DNA from: Axinella damicornis
Lineage: Eukaryota; Porifera; Demospongiae; Axinellida; Axinellidae
Direction of reading: 5' to 3'
Assembly (NCBI GenBank): GCA_963931865.1
Contig: OZ007512.1
Location: 3,933,121-3,997,120 of the forward strand
Length of the DNA stretch: 64,000 nt
A program made the position numbers and the translations under genes. This document shows, piece after piece, positions 42,101-55,253 of the stretch. Each line of letters starts with the position of its first letter. The first letter of the stretch is position 1. A model generated the notes under the pieces. That model searched no databases and was not told the origin of the DNA. It saw nothing but the letters and a program-made list of their open reading frames with translations.

Positions 42101-44647
42101 TACCTGGCTCTACCTCTGCTCTACCTGGCTCTACCTCTGCTCTACCTGGCTCTACCTCTGCTCTACCTCTGCTCTACCTGGCTCTACCTCTGCTATACCT
42201 CTGCTCTACCTGGCTCTACCTGGCTCTACCTCTGCTCTACCAGGCTCTACCTCTGCTCTACCTGGCTCTACCTCTGCTCTACCTGGCTCTACCTGGCTCT
42301 ACCTCTGCTCTACCTGGCTCTACCTCTGCTTTACCTGGCTCTACCTCTGCTCTACCTGGCTCTACCTGGCTCTACCTCTGCTCTACCTGGCTCTACCTCT
42401 GCTCTACCTGGCTCTACCTCTGCTCTACCACTGCTCTACCTGTCTCTACCTCTGCTCTACCTGGCTCTACCTCTGCTCTACCTGCCTCTACCTGGCTCTA
42501 TATACCTCTGCTCTACCTGGCTCTACCTCTGCTCTACCTGGCTCTACCTCTGCTCTACCTCTGCTCTACCTGGCTCTACCTCTGCTCTACCTCTGCTCTA
42601 CCTGGCTCTACCTGGCTCTACCTCTGCTCTACCTGGCTCTACCTCTGCTCTACCTCTGCTCTACCTGGCTCTACCTCTGCTCTACCTCTGCTCTACCTGG
42701 CTCTACCTCTGCTCTACCTGGCTCTACCTCTGCTCTACCTGGCTCTACCTGGCTCTACCTCTGCTCTACCTGGCTCTACCTCAGCTCTACCTGGCTCTAC
42801 CGCTGCTCTACCTGGCTCTACCTGGCTCTACCTCTGCTCTACCTGGCTCTACCTCTGCTCTACCTGGCTCTACCTCTGCTCTACCACTGCTCTACCTGGC
42901 TCTACCTCTGCTCTACCTGCCTCTACCTGGCTCTATATACCTCTGCTCTACCTGGCTCTACCTGGCTCTACCTCTGCTCTACCTGGCTCTACCTCTGCTC
43001 TACCTGGCTCTACCTCTGCTCTACCTGACTCTACCTCTGCTCTACCTCTGCACTACCTGGCTCTACCTCTGCTCTACCTCTGCTCTACCTCGCTCTACCT
43101 GGCTCTACCTCTGCTCCACCTGGCTCTACCTCTGCTCTACCTGGCTCTACCTCTGCTCTACCTGGCTCTACCTCTGCTCTACCACTGCTCTACCTGGCTC
43201 TACCTCTGCTCTACCTGGCTCTACCTCTGCTCTACCTGCCTCTACCTGGCTCTATATACCTCTGCTCTACCTGGCTCTACCTCTGCTCTACCTGGCTCTA
43301 CCTCTGCTCTACCTCTGCTCTACCTGGCTCTACCTCTGCTCTACCTCTGCTCTACCTGGCTCTACCTCTGCTCTACCAGGCTCTACCTCTGCTCTACCTC
43401 TGCTCTACATGGCTCTACCTCTGCTCTACCTCTGCTCTACCTGGCTCTACCTCTGCTCTACCTGGCTCTACCTCTGCTCTACCTGGCTCTACCTGGCTCT
43501 ACCTCTGCTCTACCTGTCTCTACCTCTGCTCTACCTGGCTCTACCTCTGCTCTACCTGCCTCTACCTGGCTCTATATACCTCTGCTCTACCTGGCTCTAC
43601 CTCTGCTCTACCTGGCTCTACCTGGCTCTACCTCTGCTCTACCTGGCTCTACCTCTGCTCTACCTGGCTCTACCTCTGCTCTACCTCTACTCTACCTGGC
43701 TCTACCTCTGCTCTACCTCTGCTCTACCTGGCTCTACCTCTGCTATACCTGGCTCTACCTCTGCTATACCTGGCTCTACCTCTGCTCTACCTGGCTCTAC
43801 CTGGCTCTACCTCTGCTCTACCTGGCTCTACCTCTGCTCTACCTGGCTCTATCTCTGCTCTACCTCTGCTCTACCTCTGCTCTACCTGGCTCTACCTCTG
43901 CTCTACCTGGCTCTACCTCTGCTCTACCTCTGCTCTACCTGGCTCTACCTCTGCTCTACCTCTGCTCTACCTGGCTCTACCTGGCTCTACCTCTGCTCTA
44001 CCTGGCTCTACCTCTGCTCTACCTGGCTCTACCTCTGCTCTACCTCTTCTCTACCTGGCTCTACCTCTGCTCTACCTCTGCTCTACCTGGCTCTACCTCT
44101 GCTCTACCTGGCTCTACCTCTGCTCTACCTGGCTCTACCTGGCTCTACCTCTGCTCTACCTGGCTCTACCTCTGCTCTACCTGGCTCTACCTCTGCTCTA
44201 CCTCTGCTCTACCTGGCTCTACCTCTGCTCTACCTATGCTCTACCTGGCTCTACCTCTGCTCTACCTCTGCTCTACCTGGCTCTACCTCTGCTCTACCTC
44301 TGCTCTACCTGGCTCTACCTCTGCTCTACCTGGCTCTACCTCTGCTCTACCTCTGCTCTACCTGGCTCTACCTCTGCTCTACCTCTGCTCTACCTGGCTC
44401 TACCTCTGCTCTACCTGACTCTACCTCTGATCTATCTGGCTCTACCTGCATCTACCTCTGCTCTACCTGGCTCTACCTCTGCTCTACCTGGCTCTACCTC
44501 TGCTCTACCTGGCTCTACCTCAGCTCTACCTCTGCTCTACCTGGCTATACCTCTGCTCTACCTCTGCTCTACCTGGCTCTACCTGGCTCTACCTCTGCTC
44601 TACCTGGCTCTACCTCTGCTCTACCTGGCTCTACCTGGCTCTATATA
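36173..44647. repeat. Higher-order domain 1 of the satellite (TATATA-marked)
   Basis: The variant unit containing TCTATATACC, usually preceded by CTGCCTCTACCTGG, occurs at 36173, 37675, 38969, 39426, 39922, 40294, 41225, 41661, 42086, 42499, 42934, 43253, 43573 and 44642 (position of TATATA). From 38969 to 43573 most spacings are about 320-500 bp. Blocks between marks share the same order of variants (for example CACTGCTCTACC just before), which shows amplification in multi-unit segments. Confidence 0.8.
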
Positions 44648-47600
44648 CCTCTGCTCTACCTGGCTCTACCTCTGCTCTACCTGGCTCTACCTGGCTCTAC
44701 CTCTGCTCTACCTGGCTCTACCTCTGCTCTACCTGGCTCTACCTCTGCTCTACCTCTACTCTACCTGGCTCTACCTCTGCTCTACCTCTGCTCTACCTGG
44801 CTCTACCTGGCTCTACCTCTGCTCTACCTGGCTCTACCTCTGCTCTACCTCGCTCTACCTCTGCTTTACCTCTTCTCTACCTGGCTCTACCTCTGCTCTA
44901 CCTCTGCTCTACCTGGCTCTACCTCTGCTGTACCTGGCTCTACCTCTGCTCTACCTGGCTCTACCTGGCTCTACCTCTGCTCTACCTGGCTCTACCTCTG
45001 CTCTACCTGGCTCTACCTCTGCTCTACCTCTGCTCTACCTGGCTCTACCTCTGCTCTACCTCTGCTCTACCTGGCTCTACCTCTGCTCTACCTCTGCTCT
45101 ACCTGGCTCTACCTGGCTCTACCTCTGCTCTACCTGGCTCTTCCTCTGCTCTACCTGGCTCTACCTCTGCTCTACCTGACTCTACCTCTGCTCTACCTGG
45201 CTTTACCTGGCTCTACCTCTGCTCTACCTGGCTCTACCTCTGCTCTACCTGGCTCTACCTCTGCTCTACCTGGCTCTACCTCTGCTCTACCTCTGCTCTA
45301 CCTGGCTCTACCTCTGCTCTACCTCTGCTCTACCTGGCTCTACCTCTGCTCTACCTGACTCTACCTCTGATCTATCTGGCTCTACCTGCATCTACCTCTG
45401 CTCTACCTGGCTCTACCTCTGCTCTACCTGGCTCTACCTCTGCTCTACCTGGCTCTACCTCAGCTCTACCTCTGCTCTACCTGGCTATACCTCTGCTCTA
45501 CCTCTGCTCTACCTGGCTCTACCTGGCTCTACCTCTGCTCTACCTGGCTCTACCTCTGCTCTACCTGGCTCTACCTGGCTCTATATACCTTGGCTCTACC
45601 TGGCTCTACCTCTGCTCTACCTGGCTCTACCTGGCTCTACCTCTGCTCTTCCTGGCTCTACCTCTGCTCTACCTGGCTCTACCTCTGCTCTACCTCTACT
45701 CTACCTGGCTCTACCTCTGCTCTACCTCTGCTCTACCTGGCTCTACCTGGCTCTACCTCTGCTCTACCTGGCTCTACCTCTGCTCTACCTCGCTCTACCT
45801 CTGCTCTACCTCTTCTCTACCTGGCTCTACCTCTGCTCTACCTCTGCTCTACCTGGCTCTACCTCTGCTGTACCTGGCTCTACCTCTGCTCTACCTGGCT
45901 CTACCTGGCTCTACCTCTGCTCTACCTGGCTCTACCTCTGCTCTACCTGGCTCTACCTCTGCTCTACCTCTGCTCTACCTGGCTCTACCTCTGCTCTACC
46001 TCTGCTCTACCTGGCTCTACCTCTGCTCTACCTCTGCTCTACCTGGCTCTACCTGGCTCTACCTCTGCTCTACCTGGCTCTTCCTCTGCTCTACCTGGCT
46101 CTACCTCTGCTCTACCTGACTCTACCTCTGCTCTACCTGGCTTTACCTGGCTCTACCTCTGCACTACCTGGCTCTACCTCTGCTCTACCTGGCTCTACCT
46201 CTGCTCTACCTGGCTCTACCTCTGCTCTACCTCTGCTCTACCTGGCTCTACCTCTGCTCTACCTCTGCTCTACCTGGCTCTACCTGGCTCTACCTCTGCT
46301 CTACCTGGCTCTACCTCTGCTCTACCTGGCTCTACCTCTGCTCTACCTCTGCTCTACCTGGCTCTACCTCTGCTCTACCTCTGCTCTGCCTGGCTCTACC
46401 TCTGCTCTACATGACTCTACCTCTGATCTACCTGGCTCTACCTGCCTCTACCTCTGCTCTACCTGGCTCTACCTCTGCTCTACCTGGCTCTACCTCTGCT
46501 CTACCTGGCTCTACCTCAGCTCTACCTCTGCTCTACCTGGCTATACCTCTGTTCTACCTCTGCTCTACCTGGCTCTACCTGGCTCTACCTCTGCTCTACC
46601 TGGCTCTACCTCTGCTCTACCTGGCTCTACCTCTGCTCTACCTCTGCTCTACCTGGCTCTACCTCTGCTCTACCTCTGCTCTACCTGGCTCTACCTCTGC
46701 TTTACCTCTGCTCTACCTGGCTCTACCTCTGCTCTACCTCTGCTCTACCTGGCTCTACCTGGCTCTACCTCTGCTCTACCTGGCTCTACCTCTGCTCTAC
46801 CTGGCTCTACCTCTGCTCTACCTCTGCTCTACCTGGCTCTACCTTGCTCTACCTCTGCTCTACCTGGCTCTACCTCTGCTCTACCTGGCTCTACCTCTGC
46901 TCTACCTCTGCTCTACCTGGCTCTACCTCTGCTCTACCTGTGCTCTACCTGGCTCTACCTCTGCTATACCTGGCTCTACCTCTGCTCTACCTGGCTCTAC
47001 CTCTGCTCTACCTGGCTCTACCTCTGCTCTACCTGGCTCTACCTCTGCTCTACCTCTGCTCTACCTGGCTCTACCTCTGCTCTACCTCTGCTCTACCTGG
47101 CTCTACCTCTGCTCTACCTCTGCTCTACCTGGCTCTACCTCTGCTCTACCTGGCTCTACCTCTGCTCTACCTCTGCTCTACCTGTCTCTACCTCTGCTCT
47201 ACCTGGCTCTACCTCTGCTCTACCTGGCTCTACCTGGCTCAACCTCTGCTCTACCTGGCTTTACCTCTGCTCTACCTGGCTCTACCTCTGCTCTACCTGG
47301 CTCTACCTCTGCTCTACCTCTGCTCTACCTGGCTCTACCTCTGCTCTACCTCTGCTCTACCTCGCTCTACCTGGCTCTACCTCTGCTCTACCTGGCTCTA
47401 CCTCTGCTCTACCTGGCTCTACCTCTGCTCTACCTCTGCTCTACCTGGCTCTACCTCTGCTCTACCTCTGCTCTACCTGGCTCTACCTGGCTCTACCTCT
47501 GCTCTACCTGGCTCTACCTCTGCTCTACCTGGCTCTACCTCTGCTCTACCTGGCTCTACCTCTGCTCTACCTATGCTCTACCTGGCTCTACCTCTACTCT

Positions 47601-50600
47601 ACCTCTGCTCTACCTGGCTCTACCTCTGCTCTACCTCTGCTCTACCTGGCTCTACCTCTGCTCTACCTGGCTCTACCTCTGCTCTACCTCTGCTCTACCT
47701 GGCTCTACCTCTGCTCTACCTCTGCTCTACCTGGCTCTACCTCTGCTCTACCTGACTCTACCTCTGATCTATCTGGCTCTACCTGCATCTACCTCTGCTC
47801 TACCTGGCTCTACCTCTGCTCTACCTGGCTCTACCTCTGCTCTACCTGGCTCTACCTCAGCTCTACCTCTGCTCTACCTGGCTATACCTCTGCTCTACCT
47901 CTGCTCTACCTGGCTATACCTGGCTCTACATCTGCTCTACCTGGCTCTACCTCTGCTCTACCTGGCTCTACCTGGCTCTATATACCTCTGCTCTACCTGG
48001 CTCTACCTCTGCTCTACCTGGCTCTACCTGGCTCTACCTCTGCTCTACCTGGCTCTACCTCTGCTCTACCTGGCTCTACCTCTGCTCTACCTCTACTCTA
48101 CCTGGCTCTACCTCTGCTCTACCTCTGCTCTACCTGGCTCTACCTCTGCTATACCTGGCTCTACCTCTGCTCTACCTGGCTCTACCTGGCTCTACCTCTG
48201 CTCTACCTGGCTCTACCTCTGCTCTACCTGGCTCTACCTCTGCTCTACCTCTACTCTACCTGGCTCTACCTCTGCTCTACCTCTGCTCTACCTGGCTCTA
48301 CCTCTGCTATACCTGGCTCTACCTCTGCTCTACCTGGCTCTACCTGGCTCTACCTCTGCTCTACCTGGCTCTACCTCTGCTCTACCTGGCTCTATCTCTG
48401 CTCTACCTCTGCTCTACCTGGCTCTACCTCTGCTCTACCTGGCTCTACCTCTGCTCTACCTCTGCTCTACCTGGCTCTACCTCTGCTCTACCTCTGCTCT
48501 ACCTGGCTCTACCTGGCTCTACCTCTGCTCTACCTGGCTCTACCTCTGCTCTACCTCGCTCTACCTCTGCTCTACCTCTTCTCTACCTGGCTCTACCTCT
48601 GCTCTACCTCTGCTCTACCTGGCTCTACCTCTGCTGTACCTGGCTCTACCTCTGCTCTACCTGGCTCTACCTGGCTCTACCTCTGCTCTACCTGGCTCTA
48701 CCTCTGCTCTACCTGGCTCTACCTCTGCTCTACCTCTGCTCTACCTGGCTCTACCTCTGCTCTACCTCTGCTCTACCTGGCTCTACCTCTGCTCTACCTC
48801 TGCTCTACCTGGCTCTACCTGGCTCTACCTCTGCTCTACCTGGCTCTTCCTCTGCTCTACCTGGCTCTACCTCTGCTCTACCTGACTCTACCTCTGCTCT
48901 ACCTGGCTTTACCTGGCTCTACCTCTGCTCTACCTGGCTCTACCTCTGCTCTACCTGGCTCTACCTCTGCTCTACCTGGCTCTACCTCTGCTCTACCTCT
49001 GCTCTACCTGGCTCTACCTCTGCTCTACCTCTGCTCTACCTGGCTCTACCTGGCTCTACCTCTGCTCTACCTGGCTCTACATCTGCTCTACCTGGCTCTA
49101 CCTCTGCTCTACCTCTGCTCTACCTGGCTCTACCTCTGCTCTACCTCTGCTCTGCCTGGCTCTACCTCTGCTCTACATGACTCTACCTCTGATCTACCTG
49201 GCTCTACCTGCCTCTACCTCTGCTCTACCTGGCTCTACCTCTGCTCTACCTGGCTCTACCTCTGCTCTACCTGGCTCTACCTCTGCTCTACCTGGCTCTA
49301 CCTCTGCTCTACCTCTGCTCTACCTGGCTCTACCTCTGCTATACCTGGCTCTACCTCTGCTCTACCTGGCTCTACCTCTGCTCTACCTGGCTCTACCTCT
49401 GCTCTACCTGGCTCTACCTCTGCTCTACCTCTGCTCTACCTGGCTCTACCTCTGCTCTACCTCTGCTCTACCTGGCTCTACCTCTGCTCTACTTCTGCTC
49501 TACCTGGCTCTACCTCTGCTCTACCTGGCTCTACCTCTGCTCTACCTCTGCTCTACCTGTCTCTACCTCTGCTCTACCTGGCTCTACCTCTGCTCTACCT
49601 GGCTCTACCTGGCTCAACCTCTGCTCTACCTGGCTTTACCTCTGCTCTACCTGGCTCTACCTCTGCTCTACCTGGCTCTACCTCTGCTCTACCTCTGCTC
49701 TACCTGGCTCTACCTCTGCTCTACCTCTGCTCTACCTCGCTCTACCTCTGCTCTACCTGGCTCTACCTCTGCTCTACCTGGCTCTACCTCTGCTCTACCT
49801 CTGCTCTACCTGGCTCTACCTCTGCTCTACCTCTGCTCTACCTGGCTCTACCTGGCTCTACCTCTGCTCTACCTGGCTCTACCTCTGCTCTACCTGGCTC
49901 TACCTCTGCTCTACCTCTACTCTACCTGGCTCTACCTCTGCTCTACCTCTGCTCTACCTGGCTCTACCTGGCTCTACCTCTGCTCTACCTGGCTCTACCT
50001 CTGCTTTACCTCTGCTCTACCTGGCTCTACCTCTGCTCTACCTCTGCTCTACCTGGCTCTACCTGGCTCTACCTCTGCTCTACCTGGCTCTACCTCTGCT
50101 CTACCTGGCTCTACCTCTGCTCTACCTCTGCTCTACCTGGCTCTACCTGGCTCTACCTCTGCTCTACCTGGCTCTACCTCTGCTCTACCTGGCTCTACCT
50201 CTGCTCTACCTCTGCTCTACCTGGCTCTACCTCTGCTCTACCTCTGCTCTACCTGGCTCTACCTCTGCTATACCTGGCTCTACCTCTGCTCTACCTGGCT
50301 CTACCTGGCTCTACCTCTGCTCTACCTGGCTCTACCTCTGCTCTACCTCTGCTCTACCTGGCTCTACCTCTGCTCTACCTCTGCTCTACCTGGCTCTACC
50401 TCTGCTCTACCTCTGCTCTACCTGGCTCTACCTCTGTTCTACCTGGCTCTACCTCTGCTCTACCTCTGCTCTACCTGTCTCTACCTCTGCTCTACCTGGC
50501 TCTACCTCTGCTCTACCTGGCTCTACCTGGCTCAACCTCTGCTCTACCTGGCTTTACCTCTGCTCTACCTGGCTCTACCTCTGCTCTACCTGGCTCTACC

Positions 50601-53600
50601 TCTGCTCTACCTCTGCTCTACCTGGCTCTACCTCTGCTCTACCTCTGCTCTACCTCGCTCTACCTGGCTCTACCTCTGCTCTACCTGGCTCTACCTCTGC
50701 TCTACCTGGCTCTACCTCTGCTCTACCACTGCTCTACCTGGCTCTACCTCTGCTCTACCTGGATCTACCTCTGCTCTACCTGCCTCTACCTGGCTCTATA
50801 TACCTCTGCTCTACCTGGCTCTACCTCTGCTCTACCTGGCTCTACCTCTGCTCTACCTCTGCTCTACCTGGCTCTACCTCTGCTCTACCTCTGCTCTACC
50901 TGGCTCTACCTCTGCTCTACCTGGCTCTACCTGGCTCTACCTCTGCTCTACCTGGCTCTACCTCTGCTCTACCTGGCTCTACCTCTGCTCTACCTGGCTC
51001 TACCTCTGCTCTACCTCTGCACTACCTGGCTCTACCTCTGCTCTACCTCTGCTTTACCTCGCTCTACCTGGCTCTACCTCTGCTCTACCTGGCTCTACCT
51101 ATGCTCTACCTGGCTCTACCTCTGCTCTACCTGGCTCTACCTCTGCTCTACCACTGCTCTACCTGGCTCTACCTCTGCTCTACCTCTGCTCTACCTTGCT
51201 CTACCTGGCTCTACCTCTGCTCTACCTGGCTCTACCTCTGCTCTACCTCGCTCTACCTCTGCTCTACCTCTTCTCTACCTGGCTCTACCTCTGCTCTACC
51301 TCTGCTCTACCTGGCTCTACCTCTGCTCTGCCTGGCTCTACCTCTGCTCTACCTGGCTCTACCTGGCTCTACCTCTGCTCTACCTGGCTCTACCTCTGCT
51401 CTACCTGGCTCTACCTCTGCTCTACCTCTGCTCTACCTGGCTCTACCTCTGCTCTACCTCTGCTCTACCTGGCTCTACCTCTGCTCTACCTCTGCTCTAC
51501 CTGGCTCTACCTCTGCTCTACCTCTGCTCTACCTGGCTCTACCTGGCTCTACCTCTGCTCTACCTGGCTCTTCCTCTGCTCTACCTTGCTCTACCTCTGC
51601 TCTACCTGACTCTACCTCTGCTCTACCTGGCTTTACCTGGCTCTACCTCTGCTCTACCTGGCTCTAACTCTGCTCTACCTGGCTCTACCTCTGCTCTACC
51701 TGGCTCTACCTCTGCTCTACCTCTGCTCTACCTGGCTCTACCTCTGCTCTACCTCTGCTCTACCTGGCTCTACCTGGCTCTACCTCTGCTCTACCTGGCT
51801 CTACCTCTGCTCTACCTGGCTCTACCTCTGCTCTACCTCTGCTCTACCTGGCTCTACCTCTGCTCTACCTCTGCTCTACCTGGCTCTACCTCTGCTCTAC
51901 ATGACTCTACCTCTGATCTACCTGGCTCTACCTGCCTCTACCTCTGCTCTACCTGGCTCTACCTCTGCTCTACCTGGCTCTACCTCTGCTCTACCTGGCT
52001 CTACCTCAGCTCTACCTCTGCTCTACCTGGCTATACCTCTGTTCTACCTCTGCTCTACCTGGCTCTACCTGGCTCTACCTCTGCTCTACCTGGCTCTACC
52101 TCTGCTCTACCTGGCTCTACCTCTGCTCTACCTCTGCTCTACCTGGCTCTACCTCTGCTCTACCTCTGCTCTACCTGGCTCTACCTCTGCTTTACCTCTG
52201 CTCTACCTGGCTCTACCTCTGCTCTACCTCTGCTCTACCTGGCTCTACCTCTGCTCTACCTCTGCTCTACCTGGCTCTACCTCTGCTCTACCTCTGCTCT
52301 ACCTGGCTCTACCTCTGCTCTACCTGACTCTACCTCTGATCTATCTGGCTCTACCTGCCTCTACCTGTGCTCTACCTGGCTCTACCTCTGCTCTACCTGG
52401 CTCTACCTCTGCTCTACCTGGCTCTACCTCAGCTCTACCTCTGCTCTATCTGGCTATACCTCTGCTCTACCTCTGCTCTACCTGGCTCTACCTGGCTCTA
52501 CCTCTGCTCTACCTGGCTCTACCTCTGCTCTACCTGGCTCTACCTGGCTCTATATACCTCTGCTCTACCTGGCTCTACCTCTGCTCTACCTGGCTCTACC
52601 TGGCTCTACCTCTGCTCTACCTGGCTCTACCTCTGCTCTACCTGGCTCTACCTCTGCTCTACCTCTACTCTACCTGGCTCTACCTCTGCTCTACCTCTGC
52701 TCTACCTGGCTCTACCTCTGCTATACCTGGCTCTACCTCTGCTCTACCTGGCTCTACCTGGCTCTACCTCTGCTCTACCTGGCTCTACCTCTGCTCTACC
52801 TGGATCTATCTCTGCTCTACCTCTGCTCTACCTGGCTCTACCTCTGCTCTACCTGGCTCTACCTCTGCTCTACCTCTGCTCTACCTGGCTCTACCTCTGC
52901 TCTACCTCTGCTCTACCTGGCTCTACCTGGCTCTACCTCTGCTCTACCTGGCTCTACCTCTGCTCTACCTCGCTCTACCTCTGCTCTACCTCTTCTCTAC
53001 CTGGCTCTACCTCTGCTCTACCTCTGCTCTACCTGGCTCTACCTCTGCTCTGCCTGGCTCTACCTCTGCTCTACCTGGCTCTACCTGGCTCTACCTGGCT
53101 CTACCTCTGCTCTACCTGGCTCTACCTCTGCTCTACCTGGCTCTACCTCTGCTCTACCTCTGCTCTACCTGGCTCTACCTCTGCTCTACCTCTGCTCTGC
53201 CTGGCTCTACCTCTGCTCTACCTCTGCTCTACCCGGCTCTACCTCTGCTCTACCTCTGCTCTACCTGGCTCTACCTGGCTCTACCTCTGCTCTACCTGGC
53301 TCTTCCTCTGCTCTACCTTGCTCTACCTCTGCTCTACCTGACTCTACCTCTTCTCTACCTGGCTTTACCTGGCTCTACCTCTGCTCTACCTGGCTCTACC
53401 TCTGCTCTACCTGGCTCTACCTCTGCTCTACCTGGCTCTACCTCTGCTCTACCTCTGCTCTACCTGGCTCTACCTCTGCTCTACCTCTGCTCTACCTGGC
53501 TCTACCTGGCTCTACCTCTGCTCTACCTGGCTCTACCTCTGCTCTACCTGGCTCTACCTCTGCTCTACCTCTGCTCTACCTGGCTCTACCTCTGCTCTAC

Positions 53601-53780
53601 CTCTGCTCTACCTGGCTCTACCTCTGCTCTACATGACTCTACCTCTGATCTACCTGGCTCTACCTGCCTCTACCTCTGCTCTACCTGGCTCTACCTCTGC
53701 TCTACCTGGCTCTACCTCTGCTCTACCTGGCTCTACCTCAGCTCTACCTCTGCTCTACCTGGCTATACCTCTGTTCTACC
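44417..53780. repeat. Higher-order domain 2 of the satellite (GACTCTACCTCTGATCTA-marked)
   Basis: A different marker, GACTCTACCTCTGATCTA, occurs near 44417, 45357, 46410, 47754, 49178, 51902, 52326 and 53634. The block at 44417-45356 is repeated almost base for base at 45357-46296 (offset 940, also seen for TATATA at 44642 and 45582). TATATA marks are rare here (47979, 50797, 52551). Confidence 0.8.
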
Positions 53781-55253
53781 TCTGCTCTACCTGGCTCTAC
53801 CTGGCTCTACCTCTGGTCTACCTGGCTCTACCTCTGCTCTACCTGGCTCTACCTCTGCTCTACCTCTGCTCTACCTGGCTCTACCTCTGCTCTACCTCTG
53901 CTCTACCTGGCTCTACCTCTGCTTTACCTCTGCTCTACCTGGCTCTACCTCTGCTCTACCTCTGCTCTACCTGGCTCTACCTGGCTCTACCTCTGCTCTA
54001 CCTGGCTCTACCTCTGCTCTACCTGGCTCTACCTCTGCTCTACCTCTGCTCTACCTGGCTCTACCTGGCTCTACCTCTGCTCTACCTGGCTCTACCTCTG
54101 CTCTACCTGGCTCTACCTCTGCTCTACCTCTGCTCTACCTGGCTCTACCTCTGCTCTACCTCTGCTCTACCTGGCTCTACCTCTGCTATACCTGGCTCTA
54201 CCTCTGCTCTACCTGGCTCTACCTCTGCTCTACCTGGCTCTACCTCTGCTCTACCTGGCTCTACCTCTGCTCTACCTCTGCTCTACCTGGCTCTACCTCT
54301 GCTCTACCTCTGCTCTACCTGGCTCTACCTCTGCTCTACCTCTGCTCTACCTGGCTCTACCTCTGCTCTACCTGGCTCTACCTCTGCTCTACCTCTGCTC
54401 TACCTGTCTCTACCTCTGCTCTACCTGGCTCTACCTCTGCTCTACCTGGCTCTACCTGGCTCAACCTCTGCTCTACCTGGCTCTACCTCTGCTCTACCTG
54501 GCTCTACCTCTGCTCTACCTGGCTCTACCTCTGCTCTACCTCTGCTCTATCTGGCTCTACCTCTGCTCTACCTCTGCTCTACCTCGCTCTACCTGGCTCT
54601 ACCTCTGCTCTACCTGGCTCTACCTCTGCTCTACCTGGCTCTACCTCTGCTCTACCTCTGCTCTACCTGGCTCTACCTCTGCTCTACCTGGCTCTACCTC
54701 TGCTCTACCTCTACTCTACCTGGCTCTACCTCTGCTCTACCTCTGCTCTACCTGGCTCTACCTCTGCTATACCTGGCTCTACCTCTGCTCTACCTAGCTC
54801 TACCTGGCTCTACCTCTGCTCTATCTGGCTCTACCTCTGCTCTACCTGGCTCTACCTCTGCTCTACCTCTGCTCTACCTGGCTCTACCTCTGCTCTACCT
54901 CTGCTCTACCTGGCTCTACCTCTGCTCTACCTCTGCTCTACCTGGCTCTACCTCTGCTCTACCTCTGCTCTACCTGGCTCTACCTGGCTCTACCTCTGCT
55001 CATCCTGGCTCTACCTCTGCTCTACCTGGCTCTACCTCTGCTCTACCTCTGCTCTACCTCTGCTCTACCTGGCTCTACCTCTGCTCTACCTGGCTCTACC
55101 TCTGCTCTACCTGGCTCTACCTGGCTCTACCTCTGCTCTACCTGGCTCTACCTCTGCTCTACCTGGCTCTACCTCTGCTCTACCACTGCTCTACCTGTCT
55201 CTACCTCTGCTCTACCAGGCTCTACCTCTGCTCTACCTGCCTCTACCTGGCTC

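Noticed and set aside
40408..53341. Several other frames of 188 to 1,336 codons in the satellite
   Set aside because: They overlap each other in different phases of the same repeat and end only at point variants such as CTGACT. They are not independent genes.
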